Made by a program: the position numbers and the translations under genes. DNA of 51,295 bases from the NCBI GenBank assembly GCA_001689515.1, contig LUJR01000046.1:1-51295 (forward strand), written 5' to 3'. How positions within the stretch are numbered: the first letter of the stretch is position 1; each line of letters begins with the position of its first letter. Below the pieces are notes generated by a model. That model was not told where the DNA came from and searched no databases. It saw only the letters and a program-made list of their open reading frames with translations. This document shows, in pieces, positions 25,405-34,184 of the stretch. This stretch comes from Bacteroidales bacterium M7. GTDB taxonomy: Bacteria; Bacteroidota; Bacteroidia; Bacteroidales; Muribaculaceae.

Positions 25405-26510
25405 CCGCAGCGTTATGTGTCACAGTCGTCTCCTTATGCCTGCTGTCTTGTAATAACCGAACCGATGATTCTGCGGATCATACGGTAATCCTTGAAAAAA
25501 TCAAGCCGGTCAGCACTTGTGACTTGGGGGAATATGACGGCGTGATCAAGCCTCACCGCACTGTAAGCGTCAGCTCACGAGCCGAGGGCGTCCTCCAGAA
25601 GATGTTTTTTGCCGAAGGAGCGGAGGTAAAGCAGGGTCAGCCGCTTTTCCAGATAGACCCTACTGTCTATCAGGCTCTGGTCAACAAAGCCGCCGCGAAT
25701 GTATCCAAAGCCAAAGCGAACCTGCGTAAGTCGGAGCGTGATTTGGCGCGAATCCGTCCGCTTTTTGAGGCGAACGCTGCCTCGCAGCTTGACCTTGACA
25801 ATGCCGAAAATCTCTACGAGAATGCCAATGCCGAGCTTCAGACCGCACAGGCAGAACTCGAACTCGCACGGCTCAACCTCAGCAACACCATAGTGCGTGC
25901 ACCGATTTCGGGCTTTATAGCACGCAGCAATGTCGATGTGGGCAGCTACGTCAGTCCGGGTAGCGGCGAACTGTCGTCAATAATCAATGTGGATACTGTC
26001 AATGTCGAGTTCAATCTTTCTGCCAAGGAATACCAGCGCAGCCGTCTGACCGGTGTGTGTTTTGATGCCCATTGCACTAATCCTGAGCACGAGACCGATT
26101 ACTTCGTTACCGTTACGAATACCGACGGTCGCATACATCCTCAGCATGGTCGTGTGGATTTTGCCGCTCACCGTGCCGATGCTGACAACGGCACCATCTG
26201 TATCCGTGCCATTGTGCCCAATATGCCCCATGTGCTGATGCCTGGCACGCATACTCAGGTGGCTGTGACGGGCGGCCACACCCATTCGCGCGTAGCTCTG
26301 CCGCATGACGCGGTGGTAGAGGCTGACGGCAAGACGTATGTCTACGTGCAGGACTCCGACGGAGAGCTTAAGAAGTCGGAGGTGAAAATCGGCACAGCCA
26401 TTGGTGACTCGGTGTTCGTCACCTCGGGACTCAAGATCGGCGATTATGTCGCTGTGAGCCATGTGGAGGAGATAGAGAATGGGAACGGATATAAGACGCT
26501 TAGACGCTGA
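25380..26510 (+). CDS. Efflux periplasmic adaptor (HlyD/MFP) lipoprotein
   Basis: A 376-aa periplasmic adaptor with signal peptide and lipobox LLSC (Cys24). The order is membrane-proximal strand, first lipoyl half (SVSSRAEGVLQKMFFAEGAEVKQGQPLFQID), a helical hairpin (about 95-165), second lipoyl half (IVRAPISGFIARSNVDVGSYV), beta-barrel, and C-terminal VEADGKTYVYVQ domain. This is the AcrA/MexA type that couples an RND pump to an outer-membrane channel. The channel gene follows directly, but no pump gene is present between or beside them. The C-terminus is short compared with some AcrA proteins. Confidence 0.92.
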   Translation: MAQNLPKVTAALCVTVVSLCLLSCNNRTDDSADHTVILEKIKPVSTCDLGEYDGVIKPHRTVSVSSRAEGVLQKMFFAEGAEVKQGQPLFQIDPTVYQALVNKAAANVSKAKANLRKSERDLARIRPLFEANAASQLDLDNAENLYENANAELQTAQAELELARLNLSNTIVRAPISGFIARSNVDVGSYVSPGSGELSSIINVDTVNVEFNLSAKEYQRSRLTGVCFDAHCTNPEHETDYFVTVTNTDGRIHPQHGRVDFAAHRADADNGTICIRAIVPNMPHVLMPGTHTQVAVTGGHTHSRVALPHDAVVEADGKTYVYVQDSDGELKKSEVKIGTAIGDSVFVTSGLKIGDYVAVSHVEEIENGNGYKTLRR

Positions 26511-27910
26511 TGGGAAAGCGAGGTCTATATTTCATTGCCTGGGCTGTTGTCTTCACGGCGATAGGGGGCTGCCATCCTCTTAAGGATCTTCAGCAACCTG
26601 ACACGGCTATGCCTGACTCATATACCGACAGCACGGCGACGGTATCGTCAGCAAGCTATGCCGACAATGACTGGAGGCGTGTGTTTGATGACCAGACTCT
26701 ATGCGGTCTCATAGAGAAAGCTCTTGCCCATAACCATGACATACTCAAAGCTGCCGCCCGCGTTGATGAGGTCAGGGAGCTTTACGGCATCTCAAAATCC
26801 GATTATTATCCTACGGTGGATGCCACTATGAGGGGTGAGCGCGAGACCAAGTGGTACCATGACGGCTCCACACCTGATGGCAACTACTCACCTGATCCGC
26901 AGGTAGGCATCAAGGTGCATATAGGGTGGGAATATAACCTCATGGGTAAGCTCAACTATGCCCGACGCCAGGCAGAAGCTGACTTCAAGGCGACTCTCGA
27001 TGACCAGCAAGCCATGCGTATGACGGTGATAGCGCAGGTGGCATCAGCTTATTATCAGCTCCTTGCACAGGAAACCGCCATAGGCATCACTCGTCGTACG
27101 CTGCTGACGCGTGAAGAGTCGGTCAAGAAAGCGAAACTGCGTTTTGAGGCAGGTCTGACAAGCGAATTGGTGTATCTTCAGGCACGTACCGAATACATCT
27201 CCACGCAGTCACTCATCCCCGAACTCAACCGCCAGGCTGAGATACTCCGCACGGCTCTGTCAATACTGACCGGCGAATATCCCACCGCTGTCAATGATGC
27301 ACGCACTATTAATCTGAGTGATGTGCTTCCTCCGGAGCTGCCGCTCGGTGTACCGTCACAATTGTTGCAACGCCGACCTGACCTCAGGGCATCAGAGCAG
27401 CGGCTTAATGCAGCCGCTCAGGCAGTCGGTGTGGCTTATGCTGACCGATTCCCCTCTATCAGACTGGATTTCACTGCCGGTTTCTGGAACTCACGTTTTC
27501 CTGAACTGTTCAAATCCGCCTATTATTATCCCATAGGAGCGGTAGGCGGCTCTCTGCTGGATTTCGGGCGCAAGAAGCGTCAGCACAAAGCAGCGGTGGC
27601 TCGTTACGAGCAGTCACGCATACAGTATGAGCAGGATCTGCTTCGTGCGTTCGGCGAGGTGAGGGACGCATCGGTCAACTATCAGCAAGCGCATGCTTCG
27701 GCTGACTCAAAGAAAGAGCTTACAGTGGCAGCAGGGCAATATCTGAGGCTTGCTGTCATGCAGTACCATGCCGGCACGTTGAGCTATCTTGACGTGCTCG
27801 ATGCACAGCGTCGTCTGTTTGATGCCGAGATAGGACTCAGCAATGCCATCCGTGACGAATATCTCGCCATGATCGAGCTGTATAAGGCACTCGGCGGAGG
27901 CTGGAACTGA
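26510..27910 (+). CDS. TolC-like outer-membrane efflux channel (NodT family)
   Basis: A 466-aa outer-membrane factor with signal and lipobox IGGC (Cys21), as in OprM/NodT channels. Two OEP repeats are visible, with the paired LLQRRPDLRASEQRLNAAAQAVGVAYADRFPSIRL block typical of NodT. The C-terminal half includes LLDFGRKKRQHKAA and AGTLSYLDVLDAQRRLFDAEI. The start codon shares one base with the adaptor stop (TGATG). The last 74 bases overlap, on the other strand, the end of the GT2 gene. Confidence 0.93.
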   Translation: MGKRGLYFIAWAVVFTAIGGCHPLKDLQQPDTAMPDSYTDSTATVSSASYADNDWRRVFDDQTLCGLIEKALAHNHDILKAAARVDEVRELYGISKSDYYPTVDATMRGERETKWYHDGSTPDGNYSPDPQVGIKVHIGWEYNLMGKLNYARRQAEADFKATLDDQQAMRMTVIAQVASAYYQLLAQETAIGITRRTLLTREESVKKAKLRFEAGLTSELVYLQARTEYISTQSLIPELNRQAEILRTALSILTGEYPTAVNDARTINLSDVLPPELPLGVPSQLLQRRPDLRASEQRLNAAAQAVGVAYADRFPSIRLDFTAGFWNSRFPELFKSAYYYPIGAVGGSLLDFGRKKRQHKAAVARYEQSRIQYEQDLLRAFGEVRDASVNYQQAHASADSKKELTVAAGQYLRLAVMQYHAGTLSYLDVLDAQRRLFDAEIGLSNAIRDEYLAMIELYKALGGGWN

Positions 27911-28802
27911 GTGCCCGCAATCTCATCATCCAGCCATATGCGTCTGTTGCTTTGAGCAGAGTGTCGACGCAGTGACGGATGACGGAACGGCTCATATTGT
28001 GACGTGACACTATCTTCATGACATGGTTGTGGTACCACTCTATGTAGCGTCTGTCTCTCAGTGCTATCTCCTTACGTGCCTGATAGATAGCTTGATGATA
28101 CATGCTGTGGAATCTGCTGTCAGAATTTGATACGCTGCCGGCATATACTCTGTACATCACCAGTGCCTCCCTGACTATGCTGATATGATGCCCGGAAAAA
28201 GCGCATTTGAAGGCAAAAGGGAAATCTTCTAACATGGGATAGCGCATATCCATCCCTCCTAATTCGCGCAAAAGCTGTGTCTGGATGAAAAATGACGGAC
28301 CGGTGACGATGCCTCCGCCTGCATGTATGGCGAGATTGCGAGCCTGCTCTGTCGGCATTTCGTAGTCAAGATGGTTTCCCATGGGATACCATATCCCTGA
28401 TGCCTCGCCGAAGCGGAATACGCCGGAGATGTAGAAGCAGTCGGCACATGCACGGGTTTCCTCGACAAACCGCTCTATGCATCTTGGCATCAGCATATCG
28501 TCACCGGCTATGTATTTGATCCATTCCCCTCTGACATGTTTCAAAGCATTGTTGTGGTTGGCGCAGATGCCTGAATTATGTGAGGTCTGGATGATGTCTG
28601 CTCGGACGAACATGCTGCCATGGTGTTTCATCCAGTCACGGCAGATGTCAAGGGTGTTATCTTGGCTGCAATCGTCGCTGACTATCAGTTCTATTGGTCC
28701 GCAGTAGGTCTGGCGTGATATGCTTTCAAGGGTTTCGGTGACATAGTTGGCTGAGTTATATGTGATTATGACTATGCTGACGAGGGGTAGTGTGGCTTCC
28801 AT
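27837..28802 (-). CDS. GT2 family glycosyltransferase
   Basis: A 321-aa GT-A fold transferase. N-terminal VSIVIITYNSANYVTETLESI, the nucleotide-binding SDDCSQDNT and the GDDMLMP segment match GT2. The acceptor region (MDMRYPMLEDFPFAFKCAFSGHHIS) is shared with the paralogue at 30999-31898. Compared with that protein, this one has an extra tail of about 25 residues encoded antisense to the 3' end of the channel gene. It lies three bases after the GT8 gene at 28806-29792. Donor and acceptor are unknown. Confidence 0.9.
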   Translation of the reverse strand: MEATLPLVSIVIITYNSANYVTETLESISRQTYCGPIELIVSDDCSQDNTLDICRDWMKHHGSMFVRADIIQTSHNSGICANHNNALKHVRGEWIKYIAGDDMLMPRCIERFVEETRACADCFYISGVFRFGEASGIWYPMGNHLDYEMPTEQARNLAIHAGGGIVTGPSFFIQTQLLRELGGMDMRYPMLEDFPFAFKCAFSGHHISIVREALVMYRVYAGSVSNSDSRFHSMYHQAIYQARKEIALRDRRYIEWYHNHVMKIVSRHNMSRSVIRHCVDTLLKATDAYGWMMRLRALSSSLRRVPYTARSWRDIRHGWHC

Positions 28803-28805
28803 GGC

Positions 28806-29792
28806 TTAGAGGGCTTGAGGTTTGTGACGGGAGGGAATCCATGTGTGGTTGTAGGAGCTGGTGATGCCGAGGATGTACATGATTTTCAGCCTTGATATGA
28901 CGATACGCTTCATCGCTGATGCCGGGATGCGGTGCCATAGGTCGGTGTTTTTCCATGGAGATTTATGGTAGAATCTTTTCCAGACGGCGTAGAGCGGATG
29001 GAACATGTATGTGCCGATGCGCCACGGTTTGTATAATCCCGTATAATGGATGATAGCATTGCGTTTGCCTGTCATTGCCGCGTGTACGAGTTTCTTGATT
29101 TTTGATGGCAGACGCTTGTAATAGCGGGTTTGCAGATATCCGTCCACGAGATTCCATTTCTGTGGCAGATATACCACCTCTCCCTCCAATGCCATGTTGA
29201 GGGCGTCTTGATCGGGATAGTCAAGTGTGGTCGTGGATATGATCTGCAAGCAACGGGACGTCAGGTCAAGAGCCTTGCATCGGTCGATATCCATAAGCAT
29301 CACCCCTGAATTGAAGTATTGTGAACTGATGTGCAGACGGCGGCGGTGGGGCAGGATGTAATTATTGATGTCGGGAACGGCTGCCGCAGCTTTTCCATTG
29401 AGAGGATGGTTCCATATGTCACCGATGTCGGTGTTGACTATGATGTCGCAGTCAAGGTAGAGTACTCGGGTGACCTCCTGGGGAAGCGATGTTATGGCGG
29501 TAAACCTCAGATATGCTTCTTTAGGCCAGTCGCACTGATCATCAGGGAGTGAATCCAATTCAGATTGTGTCACGTGTATTATGTGCATGCCGCAGCCATA
29601 CTTATCAGCCAAAGCTGCCAGTCGGGTGTGGTTGTCGGGATTGGTGTCGGTTGTGGCTACATGGATGTCGATATGGTGGTGACGGTTGTTTTCAAGCAGC
29701 GACGTGAGCATTACTCCTGCGTAAGGGCAGTAATTAGAGTCAGTACAGCAGAGGATGTGGATATTTGATGGTGTAGAAGAGTCGGTTTTCAT
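28806..29792 (-). CDS. GT8 family glycosyltransferase
   Basis: A 328-aa retaining glycosyltransferase of the GT8 (LPS glucosyl/galactosyltransferase, RfaJ-like) family. It has HILCCTDSNYCPYAGVMLTSLLENN, the DxD motif in VLYLDCDIIVNTD, YFNSGVMLMD, YPDQDALN and HYTGLYKPW. It has a short Ser/Thr-rich N-terminus and no homopolymer run, unlike the two paralogues at 29827 and 31886. Probable role in lipopolysaccharide or other surface-glycan assembly at the inner membrane. Confidence 0.92.
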   Translation of the reverse strand: MKTDSSTPSNIHILCCTDSNYCPYAGVMLTSLLENNRHHHIDIHVATTDTNPDNHTRLAALADKYGCGMHIIHVTQSELDSLPDDQCDWPKEAYLRFTAITSLPQEVTRVLYLDCDIIVNTDIGDIWNHPLNGKAAAAVPDINNYILPHRRRLHISSQYFNSGVMLMDIDRCKALDLTSRCLQIISTTTLDYPDQDALNMALEGEVVYLPQKWNLVDGYLQTRYYKRLPSKIKKLVHAAMTGKRNAIIHYTGLYKPWRIGTYMFHPLYAVWKRFYHKSPWKNTDLWHRIPASAMKRIVISRLKIMYILGITSSYNHTWIPSRHKPQAL

Positions 29793-29826
29793 GGTTATGA
29801 TAATGTCGGTGGATAGGTCGGATAGT

Positions 29827-30829
29827 TCAGGAGCGTCGCGGGATGTCTATCCACGGTGTGTCGTAGACTGTAGGGATTTTCAGCTTCCAGCACATCCTGA
29901 GTCTCTGGCGATGGAAGCGTGTCATGATATGGGACGGGTGGATGCGCCGTATGCAGTGTCGCCATGGAGACATGCGGCGATAGTGTTCCCACAAGTGTTC
30001 CATCGGGTGGAATATCAGGCTGCGGCAATCCCACGGATGATAGGGTCCGTAGAAGTGGATTATGCCACGTGGATGTCCGATAGCTGTCGCAGTGACTGCA
30101 TCCTGCTCTTCGGCTGTCAGTTCCGCTTGATTGCTTTTGACCAAAGCCCATGGCATGAGGTTCCACTCACAAGGCAGACGTTTCCACTGACCATGGAGGA
30201 TTAAGTTGAGGGCATCCTGGTCTGGATAAGGCAGTGCGTCACCAGCTTCGTATATAAGACGGAGCATTTTGTCATGTACACGGGTCTGGCGCATCTGAGC
30301 GAGATCCATCAGCATCACGCCGGAGTTGAAATATCGTCGGGATTGGGGCAGCTCTCTCAGAGCGGAGAGCATGCCGGTCAGAGCAGCATCGGTGCATCGG
30401 TCGATGTCTGAGACCGCGGCGATGGCATATCCGTCCATGTCCGTCGTCCATAGCCGTCGGAGTTCGGTGTTGGCTATGATATCGCAGTCAAGATAGATGA
30501 TTCTGTTTATGTCATCGGGGAGCAGGTCGGGCGCAAGAAGGCGAAAGCATATGGAGCGTGGCCATCTGCCCTGGTTATGAGCCAGACTCTCAAGAATCGG
30601 CGCAGGTATGGTTGTGATGTCGATTGAAGCCCCGTAGGTCTTGGCGAGTATGCCAAATAACTCCTTGTCCCTGTCTTTGATGCCGTCGGTGATGATGTGT
30701 ACGGCTACGGATGTGTCTTTGCAGCATTCAAGAACGCTTGTTATTGTCACGCCGCAGTAGGCGGCATAGAGCGCGTCAGTGCAGCAGAGGATGTGAAGCG
30801 GATGATTTGCAATGGGGGGGGGTAAACAT
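29827..30829 (-). CDS. GT8 family glycosyltransferase, out of frame at a poly-C run (phase OFF)
   Basis: A GT8 gene with VIIYLDCDIIANTEL-type DxD, RYFNSGVMLMD, YPDQDALN and HFYGPYHPW blocks. The homologous start should read ATG TTT ACC CCC followed by the conserved HILCCTDALYAAYCGVTITSVLE. With nine C at 30814-30822 the ATG (30827-30829) is out of frame and meets TGA soon after. The frame encoding the conserved protein has an in-frame TAA upstream and no ATG, GTG or TTG before the GTG at 30750, which would cut off the first core strand. Loss of one C, or gain of two, restores the frame. Hence it is read here as a phase-variable gene in the off state; 29827-30750 is the uninterrupted part. Confidence 0.8.
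30814..30822. repeat. Nine-base C/G run at the start of a GT8 gene
   Basis: Nine C in the coding strand, directly after ATGTTTA. The same TGTTTA-C9-AT context occurs at 32881-32896. Such a run is a slippage site. Confidence 0.95.
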
Positions 30830-30896
30830 ATGATTTACAGCGTTTTAGCTGATGCACAGAAATATCGTTGTTTGAATTGTTACTCTGATTCAGATG

Positions 30897-30927
30897 CAAA
30901 TTAATTAATTTTTAGCTTAATGTGCAA
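30897..30927 (-). promoter_or_regulatory. Candidate promoter of the phase-variable GT8 gene
   Basis: On the minus strand TTG (30925-30927) is followed after 21 bases by TAATTTG (30897-30903), one T short of the -7 consensus. It lies about 70 bases before the ATG at 30829. Confidence 0.4.
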
Positions 30928-30962
30928 GCAAATGGTCTATGTTGTGCAACATGGTATCATCT

Positions 30963-30976
30963 GGCATGTCCCTACA
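30963..30976. repeat. TGTAGGGA-family remnant
   Basis: GGCATGTCCCTACA is the right half of the palindromic unit; the left half is degenerate. It lies 23 bases beyond the stop of the second GT2 gene. Confidence 0.65.
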
Positions 30977-30998
30977 AAGTGGGTGATTCGTGGTTCTA

Positions 30999-31898
30999 CT
31001 ACTTCCGTCTGGCTGAGGAACATACTTTGTGGAGGATGCCGTAGATGTCGGTGCATTTCAGCAGTTTTACGTGCGCGGATTGGCTGCCTCTTACCATGAC
31101 GCGTGACATGATGTAGTTGTGCCACCATCGGAGGTAATGCTTCTCGCGCCATGCCACTTTCATCCGGGCTTCGTAGAGTGATTGAAAGAACATCCGACGG
31201 AAAGCGTCACTTGACTGGGACACACTTCTGGAATGTACGCGGTATTTGACCAATGGCTCTTTGATAACGCTTATATGCGCTCCGCTGAATGTGTAGCGGA
31301 AAGCGAAAGGGAAATCTTCAAGCATCGGATAGCGCATGTCCCAGCCGTTCATGGCTCTTAGAGTGGCTGTCTTTATGAAAAATGTAGGGCCCTCTACTAT
31401 GCCAGAGGGAGCGTTGGCAAGATTGCGCGCCTGTGTGTATGGGTCGGGACTGTCTAATAATTCCTTCATAAGGAAGCGCGGTCCCACAACATCGTGGAAA
31501 CACCATACGCCGGAAATCAACATGTCATCGGCATTGGTGGCAGCTTCGGAGACAAACCGCTGGATGCACTCCGGAGTGAGCATGTCATCGCCGGCGATGT
31601 ATTTTACCCATTCACCGGTGGCAAATTTCAAGGCGTGGTTATAGTTGGCGCATATGCCGCTGTTGCGGGGCGTCTGCGTTACTTCTGACCGCGTAAATAC
31701 AGTGGCATGGGCATATGTCCATTTGCGGCATATCTCCACAGTATTGTCATCTGAACAGTCGTCGCTGATGATCAGCTCCATAGGTCCCTCATATGTCTGC
31801 TGTGAGATGCTCTCTAATGTTTCGGTGACAAAAGCTGCCGAGTTATATGTGATTACGATTATGCTGACCAGCGGCAGCTTCTCTTTCAGAGCTTCCAT
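30999..31898 (-). CDS. GT2 family glycosyltransferase
   Basis: A 299-aa GT2 transferase, paralogous to the gene at 27837: VSIIVITYNSAAFVTETLESI, SDDCSDDNT, GDDMLTPECI and the WDMRYPMLEDFPFAF acceptor block. The ATG at 31898 aligns with the paralogue's start and overlaps the upstream GT8 stop by 13 bases; ATGs at 31925 and further upstream lie inside the GT8 coding region. The C-terminus is shorter than in the paralogue. Substrate unknown. Confidence 0.9.
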   Translation of the reverse strand: MEALKEKLPLVSIIVITYNSAAFVTETLESISQQTYEGPMELIISDDCSDDNTVEICRKWTYAHATVFTRSEVTQTPRNSGICANYNHALKFATGEWVKYIAGDDMLTPECIQRFVSEAATNADDMLISGVWCFHDVVGPRFLMKELLDSPDPYTQARNLANAPSGIVEGPTFFIKTATLRAMNGWDMRYPMLEDFPFAFRYTFSGAHISVIKEPLVKYRVHSRSVSQSSDAFRRMFFQSLYEARMKVAWREKHYLRWWHNYIMSRVMVRGSQSAHVKLLKCTDIYGILHKVCSSARRK

Positions 31899-32896
31899 GG
31901 CAAAAGATGTGCTGTAGGTATCCATAGAGAATCGTATGAACTGGAGATTCCGAGACGTCGGAGCAGTTTTAGCTTGCGTATCGCCATGCGTTGTCGCCAT
32001 GAGTCGGGACGGCTGATGGGGCAGGTCTTGCGCCACATGGAGCGTCGCAGGCTCTTGTCCCACAGATACCATAGTGGATGAAACAGGAAACTGTCACGGT
32101 TCCAGGGATGCTTGCAGCCGGTGTAATGAATTATGCCACGTGTGCGCTTGGCTGCGATCTCTCTAATCATTATCCTCTCTGGATCATGAAGAAGTTTGAA
32201 GAAGCATTTGACGAAAAAGCGGCTCTGCACGTTCCATCTCAGTGGCAACGGCATCCAACGGTGGCGCATCACTATGTTGAGAGCGTCCTGGTCGGGGCAT
32301 GATAGCCTTTCGCCAAGTCTTTTGATCAGGTCAAGGGCTTTTGTGTGCAAGCCTTGGGAGCGGATTGCTGAGAGATCCATCACCATGACACCTGAGTTGA
32401 AATACCGTTGGCGAGGGTCAAGGTTGTGCACCACATTGAGTACTCCGATCATCAGATCGCTGTTGTGCCCCTCCTCCTCGGTGACGGCTCCGCACGCCAT
32501 GCCGTCAAGGTCGGTCTCCCACAGAGGCCGCAACGGTGTATCTACGATTATGTCGCAGTCAAGATAGATTACGCGGTCTATGTCATGTGGCAGCAGGTCG
32601 GGTGCAAGCAGACGGAAACAGATAGCCCGCGGCCACTGTCCTATCTTTTCAGGCAGCTCTGCCAGTTTTTCCTGAGGGATATGGATGACATCTATCTCGC
32701 AATTATACTTGTCCGGCAGACAGAGAAAGCGGTTCATGTCACCGTCGCTGAATCCGTCAGTCAGTATATGTATGACGAGACGGTCGTGGCGGTTGCTCTC
32801 CAGCACCGAGGTCAGCATCACGCCGCAATAGGCGGCATAATTCCGGTCGGAGGAACAAAGAAGATGGATTGGTTTGATATGGGGGGGGGTAAACAA
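31886..32896 (-). CDS. GT8 family glycosyltransferase with poly-C start (in frame)
   Basis: A 336-aa GT8 transferase: IHLLCSSDRNYAAYCGVMLTSVLESN, DxD in VIYLDCDIIVDTP, RYFNSGVMVMD, CPDQDALN and HYTGCKHPW. The frame opens with TTG TTT ACC CCC CCC CAT, so in the present length (nine C, 32881-32889) the TTG at 32894-32896 is in frame. No ATG is available nearby in any frame, so TTG is the most likely start; ribosome binding is weak. Gain or loss of a C would switch the gene off, or move the frame to another upstream TTG. Confidence 0.88.
   Translation of the reverse strand: MFTPPHIKPIHLLCSSDRNYAAYCGVMLTSVLESNRHDRLVIHILTDGFSDGDMNRFLCLPDKYNCEIDVIHIPQEKLAELPEKIGQWPRAICFRLLAPDLLPHDIDRVIYLDCDIIVDTPLRPLWETDLDGMACGAVTEEEGHNSDLMIGVLNVVHNLDPRQRYFNSGVMVMDLSAIRSQGLHTKALDLIKRLGERLSCPDQDALNIVMRHRWMPLPLRWNVQSRFFVKCFFKLLHDPERIMIREIAAKRTRGIIHYTGCKHPWNRDSFLFHPLWYLWDKSLRRSMWRKTCPISRPDSWRQRMAIRKLKLLRRLGISSSYDSLWIPTAHLLPWKL
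32881..32889. repeat. Nine-base C/G run at the start of a GT8 gene
   Basis: Nine C in the coding strand after TTGTTTA, in frame with the GT8 protein at this length. It shares its immediate context with the run at 30814-30822. Confidence 0.95.
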
Positions 32897-33016
32897 CTGG
32901 TATTCAATGTGTTATAAATGCTAATGTGGATTGGGCTAGCCTCTTGTCCTGATCTGAGATGATGAATTTTGGCAAGAAGATTCGAGCTGGAGGAGATATG
33001 TAGAATTGGTTAATCG

Positions 33017-33024
33017 CAAAAGTA
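33017..33024 (-). promoter_or_regulatory. -7 box of the GT8-GT2 pair
   Basis: TACTTTTG on the minus strand gives an expected leader of about 115 bases before the TTG at 32896. The -33 region is A+T-rich without a clear TTG. Confidence 0.5.
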
Positions 33025-33079
33025 ACATTTTTAGAGATGAAAATAATAATTATACAAGATGTTGTGTAGCATGGTTTGT

Positions 33080-34027
33080 TCATTTCCATATCTGGGCAAA
33101 AGGACCGCTATGTAATATTCGGTAAGCTATGGCAAGACGCCATATGGCAAATCGGGTGCGCAGGCTCATGTCAGGTTTGGCTTCTTTTGCCCAAAGGGAT
33201 TTGCGTCGGTAGCGGTGCCATATGAATGCGAGTGGATGCCAATGGTTGATATCGGTTGTCCATGGTTTGAATTCGCTTGTGTAGTGGACTATGGCTCTGA
33301 TGTTATGTCTCAGTATCTTGCTGACGAGGTTTGCTTCGGACGCAGGCAGATGTGGTCGGTGCCTAAGTAGCTGAGATGACTGTAGATTGCAGGATATGGG
33401 CAGATACACGACCCGTCCGTTGATTAGGATGTTGAGTACGTCTTGATCGGGACATCGGTATTTGTTGCCGGAAGTGCGCAGTATGTCTAATGCCTGGTCA
33501 AGTATGCCGCTTTGGCGCATGGCATCAAGATTCATCACCATGACTCCTGAATTGAAATATACAGAGTCGACCTCGAGGGTGGCTTTATATACACGATTAG
33601 GATGGTCATCGGGACCGTCAGGTGCGACAGCGCATAGTTTGTTGTCAAGTGCCATCTTCCACAGAGGCAGTAGTGGGCAGTCCACAGCGATGTCACAGTC
33701 GAGATATATCACGCGTTGCAGGTCGGCAGGCAGCAGTTTTGCAGCCAGAAGACGCATGAACGATGACGGTGGCCACTGCTTGACATCCTGAGGGAGCATC
33801 AGCAACTCATGTCGGGGAATGAGGTTTATATCGACATGGCAGTCATATCGAGATTCTAATGCTTTGAATCGGCGTATTTCATCCGCGGTAAGATGGTCGG
33901 TGAATATATGGACTTCAACAGGATGTCCCCCGGCATTTTCGAGAGCAGATGTTGCTGTCACCCCACAGTACAGAGCGTAATGGGAGTCTGTGCATAGCAG
34001 GATATGGATGGGACAAAAAGGGGACAA
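33080..34027 (-). CDS. GT8 family glycosyltransferase
   Basis: A 315-aa GT8 transferase, the most divergent of the four: IHILLCTDSHYALYCGVTATSALENA, DxD in VIYLDCDIAVDCP, YFNSGVMVMN, CPDQDVLN and HYTSEFKPW. The N-terminus is short and without a homopolymer run. It is the first gene of the six-gene glycosyltransferase cluster, separated by 183 bases from the next. Confidence 0.92.
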   Translation of the reverse strand: MSPFCPIHILLCTDSHYALYCGVTATSALENAGGHPVEVHIFTDHLTADEIRRFKALESRYDCHVDINLIPRHELLMLPQDVKQWPPSSFMRLLAAKLLPADLQRVIYLDCDIAVDCPLLPLWKMALDNKLCAVAPDGPDDHPNRVYKATLEVDSVYFNSGVMVMNLDAMRQSGILDQALDILRTSGNKYRCPDQDVLNILINGRVVYLPISCNLQSSQLLRHRPHLPASEANLVSKILRHNIRAIVHYTSEFKPWTTDINHWHPLAFIWHRYRRKSLWAKEAKPDMSLRTRFAIWRLAIAYRILHSGPFAQIWK

Positions 34028-34126
34028 TATGCTATATGGTTTTGATGGTTATGACGAGAGTGGTTGTTGCTGCCGTCAAAGTTATCAAAGTCCCCGACAG
34101 CATGTGTCGTAGTAAGGGTATACAAA

Positions 34127-34162
34127 AGGGGGACAAACGCTGTTTGTTGCGTTTGTCCCCCT
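34127..34162. terminator. Strong hairpin between ddh and the GT cluster
   Basis: A 14-bp stem (34127-34140 with 34149-34162) closes an 8-base loop. T-runs flank both sides (CTCTTTTTGT to the right; TTTTGTATA on the minus strand). It would terminate ddh transcripts on the minus strand and may work in both directions. Confidence 0.8.
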
Positions 34163-34184
34163 CTTTTTGTATGATTATTGCGGT

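Noticed and set aside
32897..33079. Extra gene between the two GT8 genes
   Set aside because: The open frames are short and A+T-rich. The segment fits a leader with a promoter box.
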